NCBI RefSeq assembly: GCF_019428685.1
Contig: NZ_CP080095.1
Coordinates: forward strand, 930,001 to 994,000
Direction: 5' to 3'
DNA length: 64,000 nucleotides
Source: Paraburkholderia edwinii
GTDB taxonomy: Bacteria > Pseudomonadota > Gammaproteobacteria > Burkholderiales > Burkholderiaceae
The notes beneath the pieces were generated by a model that had not been told where the DNA came from, ran no database searches, and worked only from the letters and a program-made list of their open reading frames with translations. Every line of letters starts with the position of its first letter. The first letter of the stretch is position 1. Positions 44,592 to 59,300 of the stretch are shown piece by piece. A program made the position numbers and the translations under genes.

Positions 44592-45860
44592 TGATGTTGT
44601 TCGTCAGGTTCGTGATCGACGTCGTGTTGCCCGTCGTCGCCGTGTCAAGTGCGGTCAGCGCCGAGCCTACATCGCCCTTCGTCTGACCTTGCACCGTATA
44701 GGACGGCGCCTTGACCGTGCCGTCCGCGTTCACTGCGGCGCCACCGCCCAGTGCCGTCGTCACGCCCTTGAGCTGCGAGACGTTCACTGCATCGTTATCC
44801 GCCGTGCCGTTTGCAACGTTGGTGATCTTACGTTTAAGCGTTGACGAACCGACCGAAACGGTGTTTCCGGTGTCCGCGACAGAATTGGCGCCCAGCGCGA
44901 CAGAATTGGTCGCAGACGCCGTTGAGTTTGCACCAAGAGCGGTGCCCAGATACGCATTTTGCGCAGATGCATTTGCACCGATTGCCGTTTGATAGCCGTA
45001 AGTACCCTCGACCATCGTCGCATTTGCGTTCGAGCCGATGGCGACGCTGTAGCCGCTTTGCACCGTATAGCCCAGCCCCCCGGCCGCAGCATTGTTACCC
45101 ATTGCGATGGAGTCTCCATGGTACGCTTTGCATTGGTACCAATGGAGATGTTGTTGCCGCTCGTCACAGTCTTGGCGCCCGCGGTTGCCACCGCGCCACC
45201 GCCAATCGCGATATCGTTCGTGTAGTTTGCAGCCGAGTCGGCCAGCGACGAGTTCACGTGGAAGTACTTGATCCCCGCGTTGCCGTTGGTGATGTTGTTC
45301 ACCGTGTTCGACAGGTTCGTCACGTTCGTGTTCGTCGCGTTCAGTTGCGAACCGTTCACCGCGTCCGTGCTCGTTGCGCTCACCGTACCGGCGCCCAAGC
45401 CCGTGATCTTGTTGTTATTCATCAGCACGGCGCCGACCATGCTGATGCCCGCCGTACCCTTCAATACGAGCGTACCATCCGACCAGCCGGTAACACGTGC
45501 TACCGAATCGCCAAAACCCGCTCCACCGTTCGAGTCACCATTAGTGTTCAGAGAAAAGGCAACCGTCCCATGGGTAGTACCCTCGTCGCTATTCCATCCA
45601 TAGCAACCCACCCCATTATTGCTAACGTCACCGTAGCTATGTCCGCCACTCTCGCCACACAATTGCAAGCTGCCATTGATCGGCTGACCAGCCATAGCCG
45701 TGCCGCTAGACATCAGCCCACCAAGCCCACCTGCACAGAGCACTGCGCCGACAATTGCCAACTTGAGCGATGAAGATTTCTTGCGGCCCTTTGCATTTTC
45801 TTGCGCGACATTCCAAGTTGCAGTAACGGCATTCCAAACGATACGGTAAGCGCGATTCAT

Positions 45861-48963
<3,103 letters not shown>

Positions 48964-49073
48964 TTGCAGGCGCGCATGCGAAAAGCGCGGCGCGGGCGTC
49001 GCAATGCGCTTCCGCTGCCTTTCACGGCTGTTTCGCCGTGTGCCAAGAATTAACTGCGAACCCAGGAGCCAAA

Positions 49074-49625
49074 GTGACTCGCAGATCGTTTCTGACGCTC
49101 GCGTGCAGCGTAATGATGTTGTCCGCGTGCGGCTTCCAGCTGCGCGGCCAGTCGGACTACGCGTTCAAGCGCCTCGCCATCGCCGGCGCGCCGCCGGCGT
49201 TCGCCGCGCGCCTGACGCGCGTCGTCCAGGGCGGCAGCGATACTGTCATCGTCAATTCGCCCGCCAATGCGGACGCGGTGCTGCGCATAACCGAATCGCT
49301 CGGCAACAGCGTGTTGACGCTGAATTCGCTCGGCGTGGTCGAAGAGTACGCGTTGACGTATTCGATCAACTACACACTGGTTGGCGCGGACGGAACGCTG
49401 CTGATTCCAACGAGCGTGATTTCGCTGAATCGCGCCATGACCTATAGCGATCAGTTCTCGCAGTCAAAGGCGGCCGAGGCCGACATTCTTTACGCGGACA
49501 TGCGTAACGACGCGGTCGATCAATTGTGGCGGCGTCTGGCGATCGTGAAGTCGCTGCATCCGGCGCCGGGGCAGGGCGTGCCGGCCGTGGTGCCGCACGC
49601 GCCGCTACCCCCGCCGCCGCTTTGA
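49074..49625 (+). CDS. lptE: LPS-assembly lipoprotein LptE
   Basis: 183 residues from the GTG at 49074 (CCAGGAGCC upstream); the frame is open further back but a lipoprotein signal fits here: TRRSFLTLACSVMMLSAC, with lipobox LSAC. The body CGFQLRGQSDYAFKRLAIAG, SVLTLNSLGVVEEYALTYSINYTLVGADG and IPTSVISLNRAMTYSDQFSQSKAAEADILYADMRNDAVDQLWRRL is typical of LptE (RlpB). It plugs LptD in the outer membrane to deliver LPS. The C-terminus is Pro-rich. Confidence 0.94.
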   Translation: MTRRSFLTLACSVMMLSACGFQLRGQSDYAFKRLAIAGAPPAFAARLTRVVQGGSDTVIVNSPANADAVLRITESLGNSVLTLNSLGVVEEYALTYSINYTLVGADGTLLIPTSVISLNRAMTYSDQFSQSKAAEADILYADMRNDAVDQLWRRLAIVKSLHPAPGQGVPAVVPHAPLPPPPL

Positions 49626-49659
49626 TCAGTGTTGCCTTTGTTTATCGCTAAATCCGACC

Positions 49660-50820
49660 ATGCAACTGCGACTTGACGCGCTTGAACCGCATCTGACGAA
49701 AGGGCTCGCTGGCCTGTATGTCGTGTATGGCGACGAGCATCTGCTCGCGCAGGAAGCCTGCGATCGCATTCGCGCGGCTGCGCGCGCAGCGGGCTTTACG
49801 GACCGCAATGTGTTCACGGTCGAGCGGGGCTTTGACTGGAGTTCGCTGCTTGGGGCGAGTCAGTCGATGTCGTTGTTTGGTGACAAGCAACTGGTCGAAC
49901 TGCGTATTCCGACCGGCAAGCCCGGCAAAGAAGGCGCCGAAGCGCTGAAGACGCTGGCCGACGCTGCAAATCCGGATGTGCTGACGCTTATCACGCTGCC
50001 GCGGCTCGATGCGGCGACGCAGAAGGCTGGGTGGTTCACCACGCTTGCCGATGCAGGTGTTGCGTTGAAGATCGATCCTGTCGAACGCGCGCAGCTGCCG
50101 AACTGGATCGGGCAGCGGCTCGCGCTTCAGCAGCAGCGCGTAGCGCCCGGCGATGAAGGACGGCGTGCGCTGCAGTTTATGGGCGAGCGCGTCGAAGGGA
50201 ATCTGCTGGCTGCGCATCAGGAGATTCAGAAGCTTGGGCTGCTGTATCCGGCCGGTGTGCTTACGTTCGAGCAGATTCACGACGCGGTGCTCAACGTCGC
50301 GCGCTACGACGTGTTCAAGCTTAACGAGGCGATGCTGGCCGGCGACGTCGGCCGCTTATCGAGGATGCTCGACGGCCTGCGCGGCGAAGGCGAGGCCGCG
50401 GTGCTCGTGCTGTGGGCGGTGGTCGAAGAGATACGGACACTGCTGCGCATCAAGCGCGGTGTCGCCGCGGGCAAGCCGCTCGCGATGCTGCTGCGCGAAA
50501 ACCGCGTGTGGGGGCCGCGCGAGCGGCTCGTCGGACCTGCTCTATCGCGTGTGACCGAGCGCGCACTGGAGAAGGCGCTGAGCCTGGCCGCGCGGCTGGA
50601 TCGGCAAGTGAAAGGCTTATCGGGAAGCGCGCCCGGCAGTCGTCGCGCTGGCGATCCACCGCCTGATCCATGGGCAGGATTGTTCGAACTCGCAATGACA
50701 GTAGCCGCAGCTCCAGCACCGAGCGCGGGAAAAGGCGCGGGCCCGGCCGGCGGCTCGCCGCGTGTGCCGCCAGCCGGGCGACCGGCGCCCGCGGGGGCGG
50801 TCGGGAGGCGGCCGTCGTAG
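49660..50820 (+). CDS. holA: DNA polymerase III delta subunit
   Basis: 386 residues. Clamp-loader subunit that opens the beta ring. MQLRLDALEPHLTKGLAGLYVVYGDEHLLAQEACDRIR is the family start; ERGFDWSSLLGASQSMSLFGDKQLVELRIP and LPRLDAATQKAGWFTTL match domain II; ALQFMGERVEGNLLAAHQEIQKL and YDVFKLNEAMLAGD match domain III. The last 60 residues (Gly/Pro/Ala-rich) go beyond the E. coli protein (343) and look disordered. It follows lptE, a conserved pair. Confidence 0.95.
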   Translation: MQLRLDALEPHLTKGLAGLYVVYGDEHLLAQEACDRIRAAARAAGFTDRNVFTVERGFDWSSLLGASQSMSLFGDKQLVELRIPTGKPGKEGAEALKTLADAANPDVLTLITLPRLDAATQKAGWFTTLADAGVALKIDPVERAQLPNWIGQRLALQQQRVAPGDEGRRALQFMGERVEGNLLAAHQEIQKLGLLYPAGVLTFEQIHDAVLNVARYDVFKLNEAMLAGDVGRLSRMLDGLRGEGEAAVLVLWAVVEEIRTLLRIKRGVAAGKPLAMLLRENRVWGPRERLVGPALSRVTERALEKALSLAARLDRQVKGLSGSAPGSRRAGDPPPDPWAGLFELAMTVAAAPAPSAGKGAGPAGGSPRVPPAGRPAPAGAVGRRPS

Positions 50821-50911
50821 TTTTGACGGGTTCCCCTGATCCTGGCGGCCGATGGTCCGGCGCTCATGGCCCTTGTAGCGGCCGCAGTCTGGGCCCGGGT
50901 TCACTTTAGCC

Positions 50912-50943
50912 TTGACGTGCAAATCGCTTCTCCGACTTACAAT
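50912..50943 (+). promoter_or_regulatory. Weak candidate promoter for proA
   Basis: TTGACG (50912-50917) and TACAAT (50938-50943) lie 20 bp apart, longer than ideal; TTACAA one base earlier gives 19. About 70 bp before the proA start. Confidence 0.35.
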
Positions 50944-51016
50944 CGATCCAAGGTTCGCTAACTGACAGCGGCCGCGCCCTCAAAACCCGAGGCAGCGTGA
51001 CCGCATGAGACTCACG

Positions 51017-52288
51017 ATGGATATCGACCAGTACATGACCGACCTCGGCCAACGCGCGCGCAAGGCGTCGCGCGCGATGGCGCGGGCGTCGACGGCGGCG
51101 AAGAATGCCGCGCTAGAGGCCATTGCACACGCGATCGAGCGCGACGCAACGCAGCTAAAGGAAGCGAACGGGCGGGACGTTACGCGCGCTCGCGAGAAGG
51201 GCCTGGATGCGGCGTTCGTTGACCGCCTCACGCTCTCCGACAAGGCGCTGAAGACGATGGTCGAAGGCTTGCGCCAGGTTGCGGCGCTGCCGGATCCGAT
51301 CGGCGAGATCAGCAATCTGAAATACCGGCCGAGCGGCATTCAGGTCGGGCAGATGCGCGTGCCGCTGGGCGTGATCGGCATCATCTATGAGTCGCGGCCG
51401 AATGTGACGATCGATGCGGCGGCGCTGTGTCTGAAGTCGGGCAATGCGACGATTTTGCGCGGCGGGTCCGAGGCGCTCGAATGCAATACGGCGCTGGCCA
51501 AACTGATCGGCGAAGGACTCGATGCGGCCGGTTTGCCGCAAGATGCAGTGCTGGTGGTTGAGACATCGGACCGAGCAGCCGTGGGCAAGCTGATCACGAT
51601 GACCGAATACGTCGACGTAATCGTGCCGCGCGGCGGCAAGAGCCTGATCGCGCGGCTGATGGAAGAGGCGCGCGTGCCGATGATCAAGCATCTCGACGGC
51701 ATCTGTCATGTGTATGTCGACGATCGCGCGGATATCGCGAAGGCGATGAATGTTTGTGATAACGCAAAGACGCATCGCTACGGCACGTGCAACACGATGG
51801 AGACGCTGCTGGTCGCACGCGAGATCGCACCGAGGATCTTGCCGCAGCTCGGCAAGCTCTATCGCGAAAAAGAGGTTGAATTGCGCGTGGATTCCGCAGC
51901 GCGTGTTGTGCTCGAGGCTGCTGGTGTTGCGCCGTTAGTCGATGCAACCGAAGAGGATTGGAGTACCGAGTATCTCGCGCCGGTGCTTGCAGTGAAAATC
52001 GTCGACGGCCTTGATGACGCGATCGAGCACATCAACACGTACGGCTCCGCACACACGGATGCAATCGTCACCGAAGATCACGACCGCGCGATGCGCTTTC
52101 TGCGCGAAGTAGATTCGGCGAGCGTGATGGTGAATGCGTCGACGCGTTTCGCAGACGGTTTCGAGTTTGGCCTCGGCGCTGAGATCGGGATATCCAACGA
52201 TAAACTGCACGCGCGCGGGCCTGTGGGGCTTGAAGGCCTGACGTCTCTCAAGTATGTCGTGTTGGGACATGGCGAAGGGCGCCAATAA
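51017..52288 (+). CDS. proA: Gamma-glutamyl phosphate reductase
   Basis: 423 residues from the ATG at 51017 ([20 protein letters not shown], the start I recall for Burkholderia ProA); an ATG four codons upstream is the alternative. Proline synthesis, second step. [84 protein letters not shown] (catalytic Cys) and [22 protein letters not shown] are diagnostic. Confidence 0.97.
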   Translation: MDIDQYMTDLGQRARKASRAMARASTAAKNAALEAIAHAIERDATQLKEANGRDVTRAREKGLDAAFVDRLTLSDKALKTMVEGLRQVAALPDPIGEISNLKYRPSGIQVGQMRVPLGVIGIIYESRPNVTIDAAALCLKSGNATILRGGSEALECNTALAKLIGEGLDAAGLPQDAVLVVETSDRAAVGKLITMTEYVDVIVPRGGKSLIARLMEEARVPMIKHLDGICHVYVDDRADIAKAMNVCDNAKTHRYGTCNTMETLLVAREIAPRILPQLGKLYREKEVELRVDSAARVVLEAAGVAPLVDATEEDWSTEYLAPVLAVKIVDGLDDAIEHINTYGSAHTDAIVTEDHDRAMRFLREVDSASVMVNASTRFADGFEFGLGAEIGISNDKLHARGPVGLEGLTSLKYVVLGHGEGRQ

Positions 52289-52334
52289 GCTTGTTTGTCT
52301 GATTGACATCAAAAATGCAGAATAAGGACTCTTG

Positions 52335-52751
52335 ATGCTTTGGATCAAAACGTTTCACATCGTATTGATCGCTGCGTGGTTCGCCGGGCTTTTCTATTTG
52401 CCGCGGATTTACGTCAATCTTGCGATGGAGACGGAGCCAGCGGCCGTCGCACGATTACTGATCATGGCGCGCAAGCTGTTTCGCTTTATGTCGTTTATCG
52501 CCGTGCCTGCGCTTGCCTGTGGGCTTTGGCTTTGGCTCGCGGTCGGCATCGGGCGCGGGCAAGGATGGATTCACGCGAAGGTCGGCGTGGTTGTATTACT
52601 GGTGATTTACCACGTCTACTGCGGCGTATTGCTGCGGACGTTCGAGCGCGGCGAGAATCGTCGCTCGCACAAGTGGTATCGGATGTTTAATGAGCTTCCG
52701 GTGCTGGGCATGCTGGCAGCGGTGGCGCTGGTGGTGATCAAGCCGTTTTAA
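52335..52751 (+). CDS. hemJ: HemJ/CopD-family membrane protein (probable protoporphyrinogen IX oxidase)
   Basis: 138 residues from the ATG at 52335, with AAGGA 6 nt upstream. Four membrane helices. LWIKTFHIVLIAAWFAGLFYLPRIYVNLA is the HemJ signature with its conserved His; GWIHAKVGVVVLLVIYHVYCG has the conserved Lys and His; EXPVL-type NELPVLGMLAAVALVVIKPF closes the family pattern. HemJ oxidises protoporphyrinogen IX in many proteobacteria that lack HemG and HemY. The broader CopD label is the fallback. Confidence 0.85.
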   Translation: MLWIKTFHIVLIAAWFAGLFYLPRIYVNLAMETEPAAVARLLIMARKLFRFMSFIAVPALACGLWLWLAVGIGRGQGWIHAKVGVVVLLVIYHVYCGVLLRTFERGENRRSHKWYRMFNELPVLGMLAAVALVVIKPF

Positions 52752-52792
52752 AGTAACTTGTTGTTCTCTCGGTGCTCTTCAATTACCGGCAT

Positions 52793-52833
52793 AGACGCTA
52801 AAATAAGTTAGTGAACCTTCTTTAGCGTCTTTT
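52793..52833 (+). terminator. Intrinsic terminator after hemJ
   Basis: AGACGCTAAA and TTTAGCGTCT form a perfect 10-bp stem with an 18-nt loop, followed by a short T-run. Confidence 0.75.
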
Positions 52834-53380
52834 GTTGCGTATCAAGCTCTTCTTTTTTTGACCGACTATCACGTTGGTTATCTTCGCGGCGCTTATGTGC
52901 CGATTCGCATCGCAGTCCATTTCGTTTAGACGTTTCGACGAATTACTGGCAATACGCAAGTAGTGCCTATCTTCGCACCGCCGCCTTCTTTTGCATCACG
53001 TGCGCACGCTCCGCCCTTTGACACGACGGATTTCGGCTAGCGCGGAATTTCTTTCGCCTTCCTTTCTTGCTTGCTTTGATCGGCCTCCGGCAAGTCCCTA
53101 TTCGGAGTTGTCCGATATTCCCTTAAGAGGGCGTCCCATAAAGTTCACATCGCGGTAGATGGGCTGGGCGAACTCTCTCTCTTCTCAAATTTTCTCCTAT
53201 CCCACCTCCCGGCTTCGGCCGATTGACACGCGACAGCGGTTCACGACTTCTCGTGTCCCGAGGCCGGTCTGAAGTGCTCCATTTTTTCTTTGGCTAAAGG
53301 CTCCGATTGCTCGGCGCCGCGGGATGTTTTTGCGTCTGTTTTAGCTGCAAAGGTTATTCCGAGATTTTTAGGATTGTGCG
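52834..53380. other. Intergenic region upstream of the giant adhesin
   Basis: About 550 bp of distinctly lower GC than the housekeeping genes. I find no convincing gene. TTGCGT and TTATTC 18 bp apart, within about 50 bp of the adhesin ATG, are a weak promoter candidate; AGGATT lies 8 nt before the ATG. The composition shift marks the boundary of the adhesin segment. Confidence 0.4.
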
Positions 53381-56300
53381 ATGAATAAGGCTTATCGGTC
53401 AGTTTGGAATGAGTCCACCGGGACGTGGATGGCGGTGCAGGAGAATGCGAAGGGACGTGGGAAAAAATCTCGCGGCACAACTTTGTCTGCCGTTGGCGGA
53501 AGCCTGATCGCAGGGACCCTGCTTGTCGCGGCTAGCGGTTATGCGCCTGAAGCGATGGCTAAGGGTGCGCTGCGCCTATGTAACGGTGGTTATGGCAGCG
53601 GTGGAACTGCATATGGGCCTAGCAGCAGCAGCAGCATCGGAATTGGCTGTACCAGTGGGTCGAATGACGGTGCGGACTTTACGTTGGACGCCAATCAGTC
53701 GTCGACAGACGGTGGTGCCGGATTTGAAGGCGCAACGACCTATGTCCGCGGATGGTACAACGGCGCTCTTGAATTGAAGGCTGGCACTACCGTGAATGTG
53801 CTTAGCCAGATGGACATGGGGAGCAACAAGATCACCAACGTTGCAAACGGCACGGCGGATAACGATGCGGTGAACGTCTCGCAGCTCAAGGGCGTGACGA
53901 CGGCACTGGGCGGTGGCGCCGCAGTGAACGCGGACGGCACGATCAAGAAGCCGAGCTACAACGTTGCAGGCAGCACCTACGGCGACGTCGGCGCAGCGCT
54001 GAGCGCAGTGGACGCGAAGGCATCGACCGGCTCGGCTGACGGCGTGAAATACGACACGTCGGCACACGACAAGGTGACGTTCAGCGGTGCAAACGGCACG
54101 ACGCTGTCGAACGTGAACGCCGGCAAGGCGGACAAGGACGCGGTGAACGTCGCCCAGCTGAAGGCAGCGGGCCTGAACATCGATACGTCGGGTGCGGTGA
54201 CGAACTCGTTCGTCGCCTACGATGATGCGACGAAGGGCAAGGTCACGCTGGCAGGCGGCTCGGCAGGCACGACGATCACAAACCTGAAGGCCGGCGCAGT
54301 CAATGCAACGAGCAAAGACGCGATCAACGGCTCGCAGCTCTTCACGCTTGCAGCAAGCGAAGCAGCAGCGCTGGGTGGCGGTTCAGCTGTCAACACCGAC
54401 GGCAGCATCTCGAAGCCAACCTATTCAGTCGACGGTAAGTCAGTAAGCGGCGTCGACGGCGCGGTGAGCGCACTCGACACGCGCATCACCAATGCCACAG
54501 CTAACAATGTGGATATCGCCAGCAAGATGAAGTACGTCAAGTTCGGCGACACGACCGCACTGGACGCCACGGCTTCCGGCGAGAACTCCGTCGCAATCGG
54601 CGGCTACGCCCAAGCAATTGGTGCAAACTCGCTCGCAATCGGCGCGCAGTCTCGTGCAATGGGCGCGAACTCCGTCGCGGTCGGCTACGGCTCGTCGGCT
54701 ACGCAAGACAACACCTTCGCAGTCGGTTCCACCACGTTGAAGCGTCGCGTCGTCAACGTTGCAGACGCGACCGGCGTCAGCGATGCGGTCACGCTCGGCC
54801 AGATGAACACGGCCATCGGCGCGGCGATCGTGAACTCCGGCGTGAAGAGCAACGGCATGCTCGGCGCATCGACGATGCTGCTCGGCGCGACCGCCTCGAG
54901 CAAGACGCCGGATCAGTTGATCGTCTCCGGCCCGACTAGCCTGTCCACTCCGACCGACGCCATCGGCCGGAACGGCATCGCGATGGGTCTGAACGCGCAC
55001 GCCAATGCGGATAACGCAGTGGCCGCCGGTCAGAACGTCAGCGTGCTCGGCGCGAACGGCGTTGCAGTCGGCCAGAACATCGCGGTCGGCGCGGATTCCG
55101 CCGTCGGCATCGGTGTGGGCACGTCCGTAGCGTCCGAAAACGCGGTCGCTATCGGCAGCAACGGCACGGAAGTCAACACCGGCGCGGCGAATGCTGTCGC
55201 GATCGGTAGCGGCGTGTCGGTCGGTGGCCAGAATTCCGTCGGTCTCGGCAGCAACATCATTGTCGGCACCGCGAATAGCGTGGTGCTCGGTGCGAACAGC
55301 TCCGACGACAACCGTGCGAATACGGTATCGGTCGGCTCCTCGGCCGTGCCGGGCATGGGCACGTCGCTCGTGCGTCGCCAGGTCATCAACGTCGCAGCGG
55401 GTACGCAAGACTTCGACGCAGTCAACGTTTCGCAGCTGAAGGGCGTGACGACGGCATTGGGCGGCGGCGCTGGCGTGAACACGGACGGTTCGATCAAGAA
55501 GCCGAGCTACAACGTGGCGGGCGGTACGTATAACGACGTCGGTACGGCACTCGCCGCTGTGGACTCGAAGGCAGGGTCGGGCTCGGTCGACGCGGTCAAG
55601 TACGACACGTCGGCGCACGACAAGGTGACGTTCAACGGTTCGAACGGCACGACGCTGTCGAACGTGAACGCCGGTAAGGCGGACAAGGACGCGGTGAACG
55701 TCGCCCAGCTGAAAGCAGCGGGCCTGAACATCGACACGTCGGGCGCGGTGACGAACTCGTTCGTTGCGTATGACGATGCGACGAAGGGCAAGGTCACGCT
55801 GGCAGGCGGTTCGGCAGGCACGACGATCACCAACGTGAAGGCCGGTGCAGTTAGCGCATCGAGCAAGGACGCGATCAACGGCTCGCAACTGTACGGTGAG
55901 GCCAGCAGCACGGCCGCCGCATTGGGTGGTGGCGCCGCGGTGAACTCGGACGGCACGATCAAGGCGCCGACGTACACGGTCCAGGGTCAGACGAAGGGCG
56001 ATGTTGGCTCGGCGCTGGCTGCGATCGATACGGCGACGACCGGCAACACGACGTCGATCACGAACCTGACGAATAACATCAACAACGGCACGATCGGTCT
56101 GGTCCAGCAGGACAAGACGACGAAGGCGATCACCGTGGCGAAGGCAACCGACGGCACGACGGTGGACTTCACCGGCACGGCTGGCGCGCGTCAACTGAAG
56201 GGCGTGTCCACGGGCTCGGCCGACACGGATGCAGTGAACGTAGCGCAGCTGAAGGCAGCAGGCCTGAACATCGACACGTCGGGCACGGTGACGAACTCGT

Positions 56301-59300
56301 TCGTTGCGTATGACGATGCGACGAAGGGCAAGGTCACGCTGGCAGGCACGAACGGCACGACCATCTCGAATGTGAACGCCGGTAAGGCGGACAAGGACGC
56401 GGTGAACGTCGCCCAGCTGAAGGCAGCGGGACTGAACATCGACACGTCGGGCACGGTGACGAACTCGTTCGTCGCCTACGACGACGCGACGAAGGGCAAG
56501 GTCACGCTGGCAGGTGGCGCGGCAGGCACGACGATCACGAACGTGAAGGCCGGTGCAGTCAACGCATCGAGCATGGACGCGGTCAATGGCTCGCAGCTGT
56601 ACAACACGGCGAACAGCACGGCGGCAGCGCTGGGCGGCGGCACGACGGTGGACGCGAACGGCAAGATCACGAAGCCGAGCTACAACGTTGCCGGCAGCAC
56701 GTACGGCGATGTCGGTTCAGCGCTCGCAGCGGTGGACGCGAAGGCGGCCACGGGTTCGATTGACGGCGTGAAGTACGACTCGTCGGCGCACGACAAGGTG
56801 ACGTTCAATGGTTCGAACGGCACGAAGCTGTCGAACGTGACGGCCGGTACGGCGGACATGGACGCAGTGAACTTGGCGCAGCTGAAGGCAGCGGGTCTGA
56901 ACGTGGACACGTCGGGCAATGTGACGAACTCGTTCGTTGCATACGACGACGCGACCAAGGGCAAGGTCACGCTGGCAGGCGGCTCGGCGGGCACGACGAT
57001 CACCAACGTGAAGGCGGGTGCATTGAACGCCACCAGCACGGAGGCGGTGAACGGCGCGCAACTGTACGCCACGAACCAGAACGTGAGCTCGCTGTCGACG
57101 CAAGTCACCAACATCAACGCGCAGATGGGCGACGTGGTGAAGTACGACACGTCGGCGCACGACAAGGTGACGTTCAACGGTTCGAACGGCACGACGCTGT
57201 CGAACGTGAACGCCGGTAAGGCGGACAAGGACGCGGTGAACGTCGCCCAGCTGAAAGCAGCGGGCCTGAACATCGACACGTCGGGCGCGGTGACGAACTC
57301 GTTCGTTGCGTATGACGATGCGACGAAGGGCAAGGTCACGCTGGCAGGTGGTTCGGCAGGCACGACGATCAGCAACGTGAAGGCTGCAAAGGCCGACAAC
57401 GAAGCGGTCAACCTCGCGCAGCTGAAGGCAGCCGGCCTGAATGTCGACACGTCGGGCACGGTGACGAACTCGTTCGTCGCCTATGACGACGCGACGAAGG
57501 GCAAGGTCACGCTGGCAGGTGGTGCAGCAGGCACGACGATCACGAATGTGAAGGCCGGTGCGGTCAACGCATCGAGCATGGACGCGATCAACGGCTCGCA
57601 GCTGTACAACACGGCGAACAGCACGGCGGCAGCGCTGGGCGGCGGCACGACGGTGGACGCGAACGGCAAGATCACGAAGCCGAGCTACAACGTTGCCGGC
57701 AGCACGTACGGCGATGTCGGTTCAGCGCTCGCAGCGGTGGACGCGAAGGCGGCCACGGGTTCGATTGACGGCGTGAAGTACGACTCGTCGGCGCACGACA
57801 AGGTGACGTTCAATGGTTCGAACGGCACGAAGCTGTCGAACGTGACGGCCGGTACGGCGGACATGGACGCAGTGAACTTGGCGCAGCTGAAGGCAGCGGG
57901 TCTGAACGTGGACACGTCGGGCAATGTGACGAACTCGTTCGTTGCATACGACGACGCGACCAAGGGCAAGGTCACGCTGGCAGGTGGTGCGGCAGGTACG
58001 ACGATCACCAACGTGAAGGCCGGTGCAGTTAGCGCATCGAGCACGGACGCAATCAACGGTTCGCAGCTCTACTCGCTCGCTGCCAGCGAAACGAAGGCAC
58101 TCGGCGGCGGTTCGACGGTCAATCCGGACGGCACCATTTCGATGCCTGAGTACTCGGTCGGCGGCAAGACGGTCGACGGCGTGGATGGTGCGGTGACCGC
58201 GCTCGACACGCGTATTACCGATATGTCGTCGGCGATGGTCGAAATCGCGCCGAAGCTGAAGTACATCAAGTTCGGCGACACGACGGCGCTCGACGCGACG
58301 GCTTCCGGTGCGGACGCGGTTGCAATCGGTGGCTACGCTCAGGCAATGGGCGACGGCGCGCTCGCAATCGGCGCGAATGCCCGTGCGATGGCAACCAACT
58401 CGGTGGCGATCGGTTTCGGTTCGTCGACGTCGCAAGCGAACACGTTCGCGGTCGGTTCGACGACAGGCAAGCGCCGTATCGTGAACGTCGCTGACGGTAC
58501 GAGCATCACCGATGCGGTGACGGTGGGCCAGATGAACACGGCTATCGGTGCGGCGATCTCGGGCTCCGGCGTGAAGAACAACGGCATGCTCGGCGCCTCG
58601 ACGATGTTGCTCGGTGCGACGTCCAGCAAGACGCCGGATCAGCTGATCGTCTCGGGTCCGACGACGTTGTCGACCCCGACCGACGCGCTCGGCAAGAACG
58701 GCATCGCAATGGGTCTGAACGCCCACGCTAATGCGGATAACGCAGTGGCAGCGGGTCAGAACGTCAGCGTGCTGGGCAGCAACGGCGTTGCGGTCGGCCA
58801 GAACATCGCGATCGGCGCGGATTCCGCGGTCGGTATCGGTTCGACGGTTTCGGCGGCTTCGATCAACTCGGTGGCCATCGGCAGCAACGGCACCGAAGTG
58901 AACACGGGTTCGGACAACGCAGTGGCGATCGGTAGCAACGTGTCGATCGGTGGCAAGAACACCGTCGGCATCGGCAGCAACATCGTCGCCGCTACCGAAG
59001 GCAGCGTGGTGCTGGGCGCGAACAGCTCGGACGATAACCGTGCGAACACGGTCTCGGTCGGCTCGTCGGCAGTGCCGGGTATGGGCACGTCGCTGGTGCG
59101 TCGTCAGGTGATCAACGTGGCGGCCGGTACGCAAGACTTCGACGCGGTCAACGTGTCGCAGTTGAAGGGCGTGACGTCTGCGCTCGGCGGCGGTGCGACG
59201 GTGAACGCGGACGGTTCGGTGAAGAAGCCGAGCTACGCGATCGGCGGCAACACGTACACGGATGTGGGTTCGGCATTCTCCGCACTGGCATCGCAAGCAG

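Larger units (their letters stand above)
42145..45860 (-). pseudogene. Trimeric autotransporter adhesin, disrupted by a single-base frameshift
   Basis: The start MNRAYRIVWNAVTATWNVAQ at 45860 is an extended signal-peptide region, and the C-terminus (GVYKSGAAAAVGVTHRSRNG to VQVGYEF at 42145) is a YadA anchor. These two ends lie in different frames. The switch is at about 45126-45131: before it NISIGTNAK reads in one frame, after it GDSIAMGNNAAAGG continues the same head repeat in another. The span is 3716 bp; one added base gives exactly 1239 codons, so a one-base deletion (GCNAAAGCG to GCAAAGCG) explains it. The body has YadA head repeats (SVALGANS, AIGGNARAQ), neck motifs (DAVNVSQL) and stalk repeats. 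It may be a true pseudogene, a phase-off variant or a sequencing error. Confidence 0.85.
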
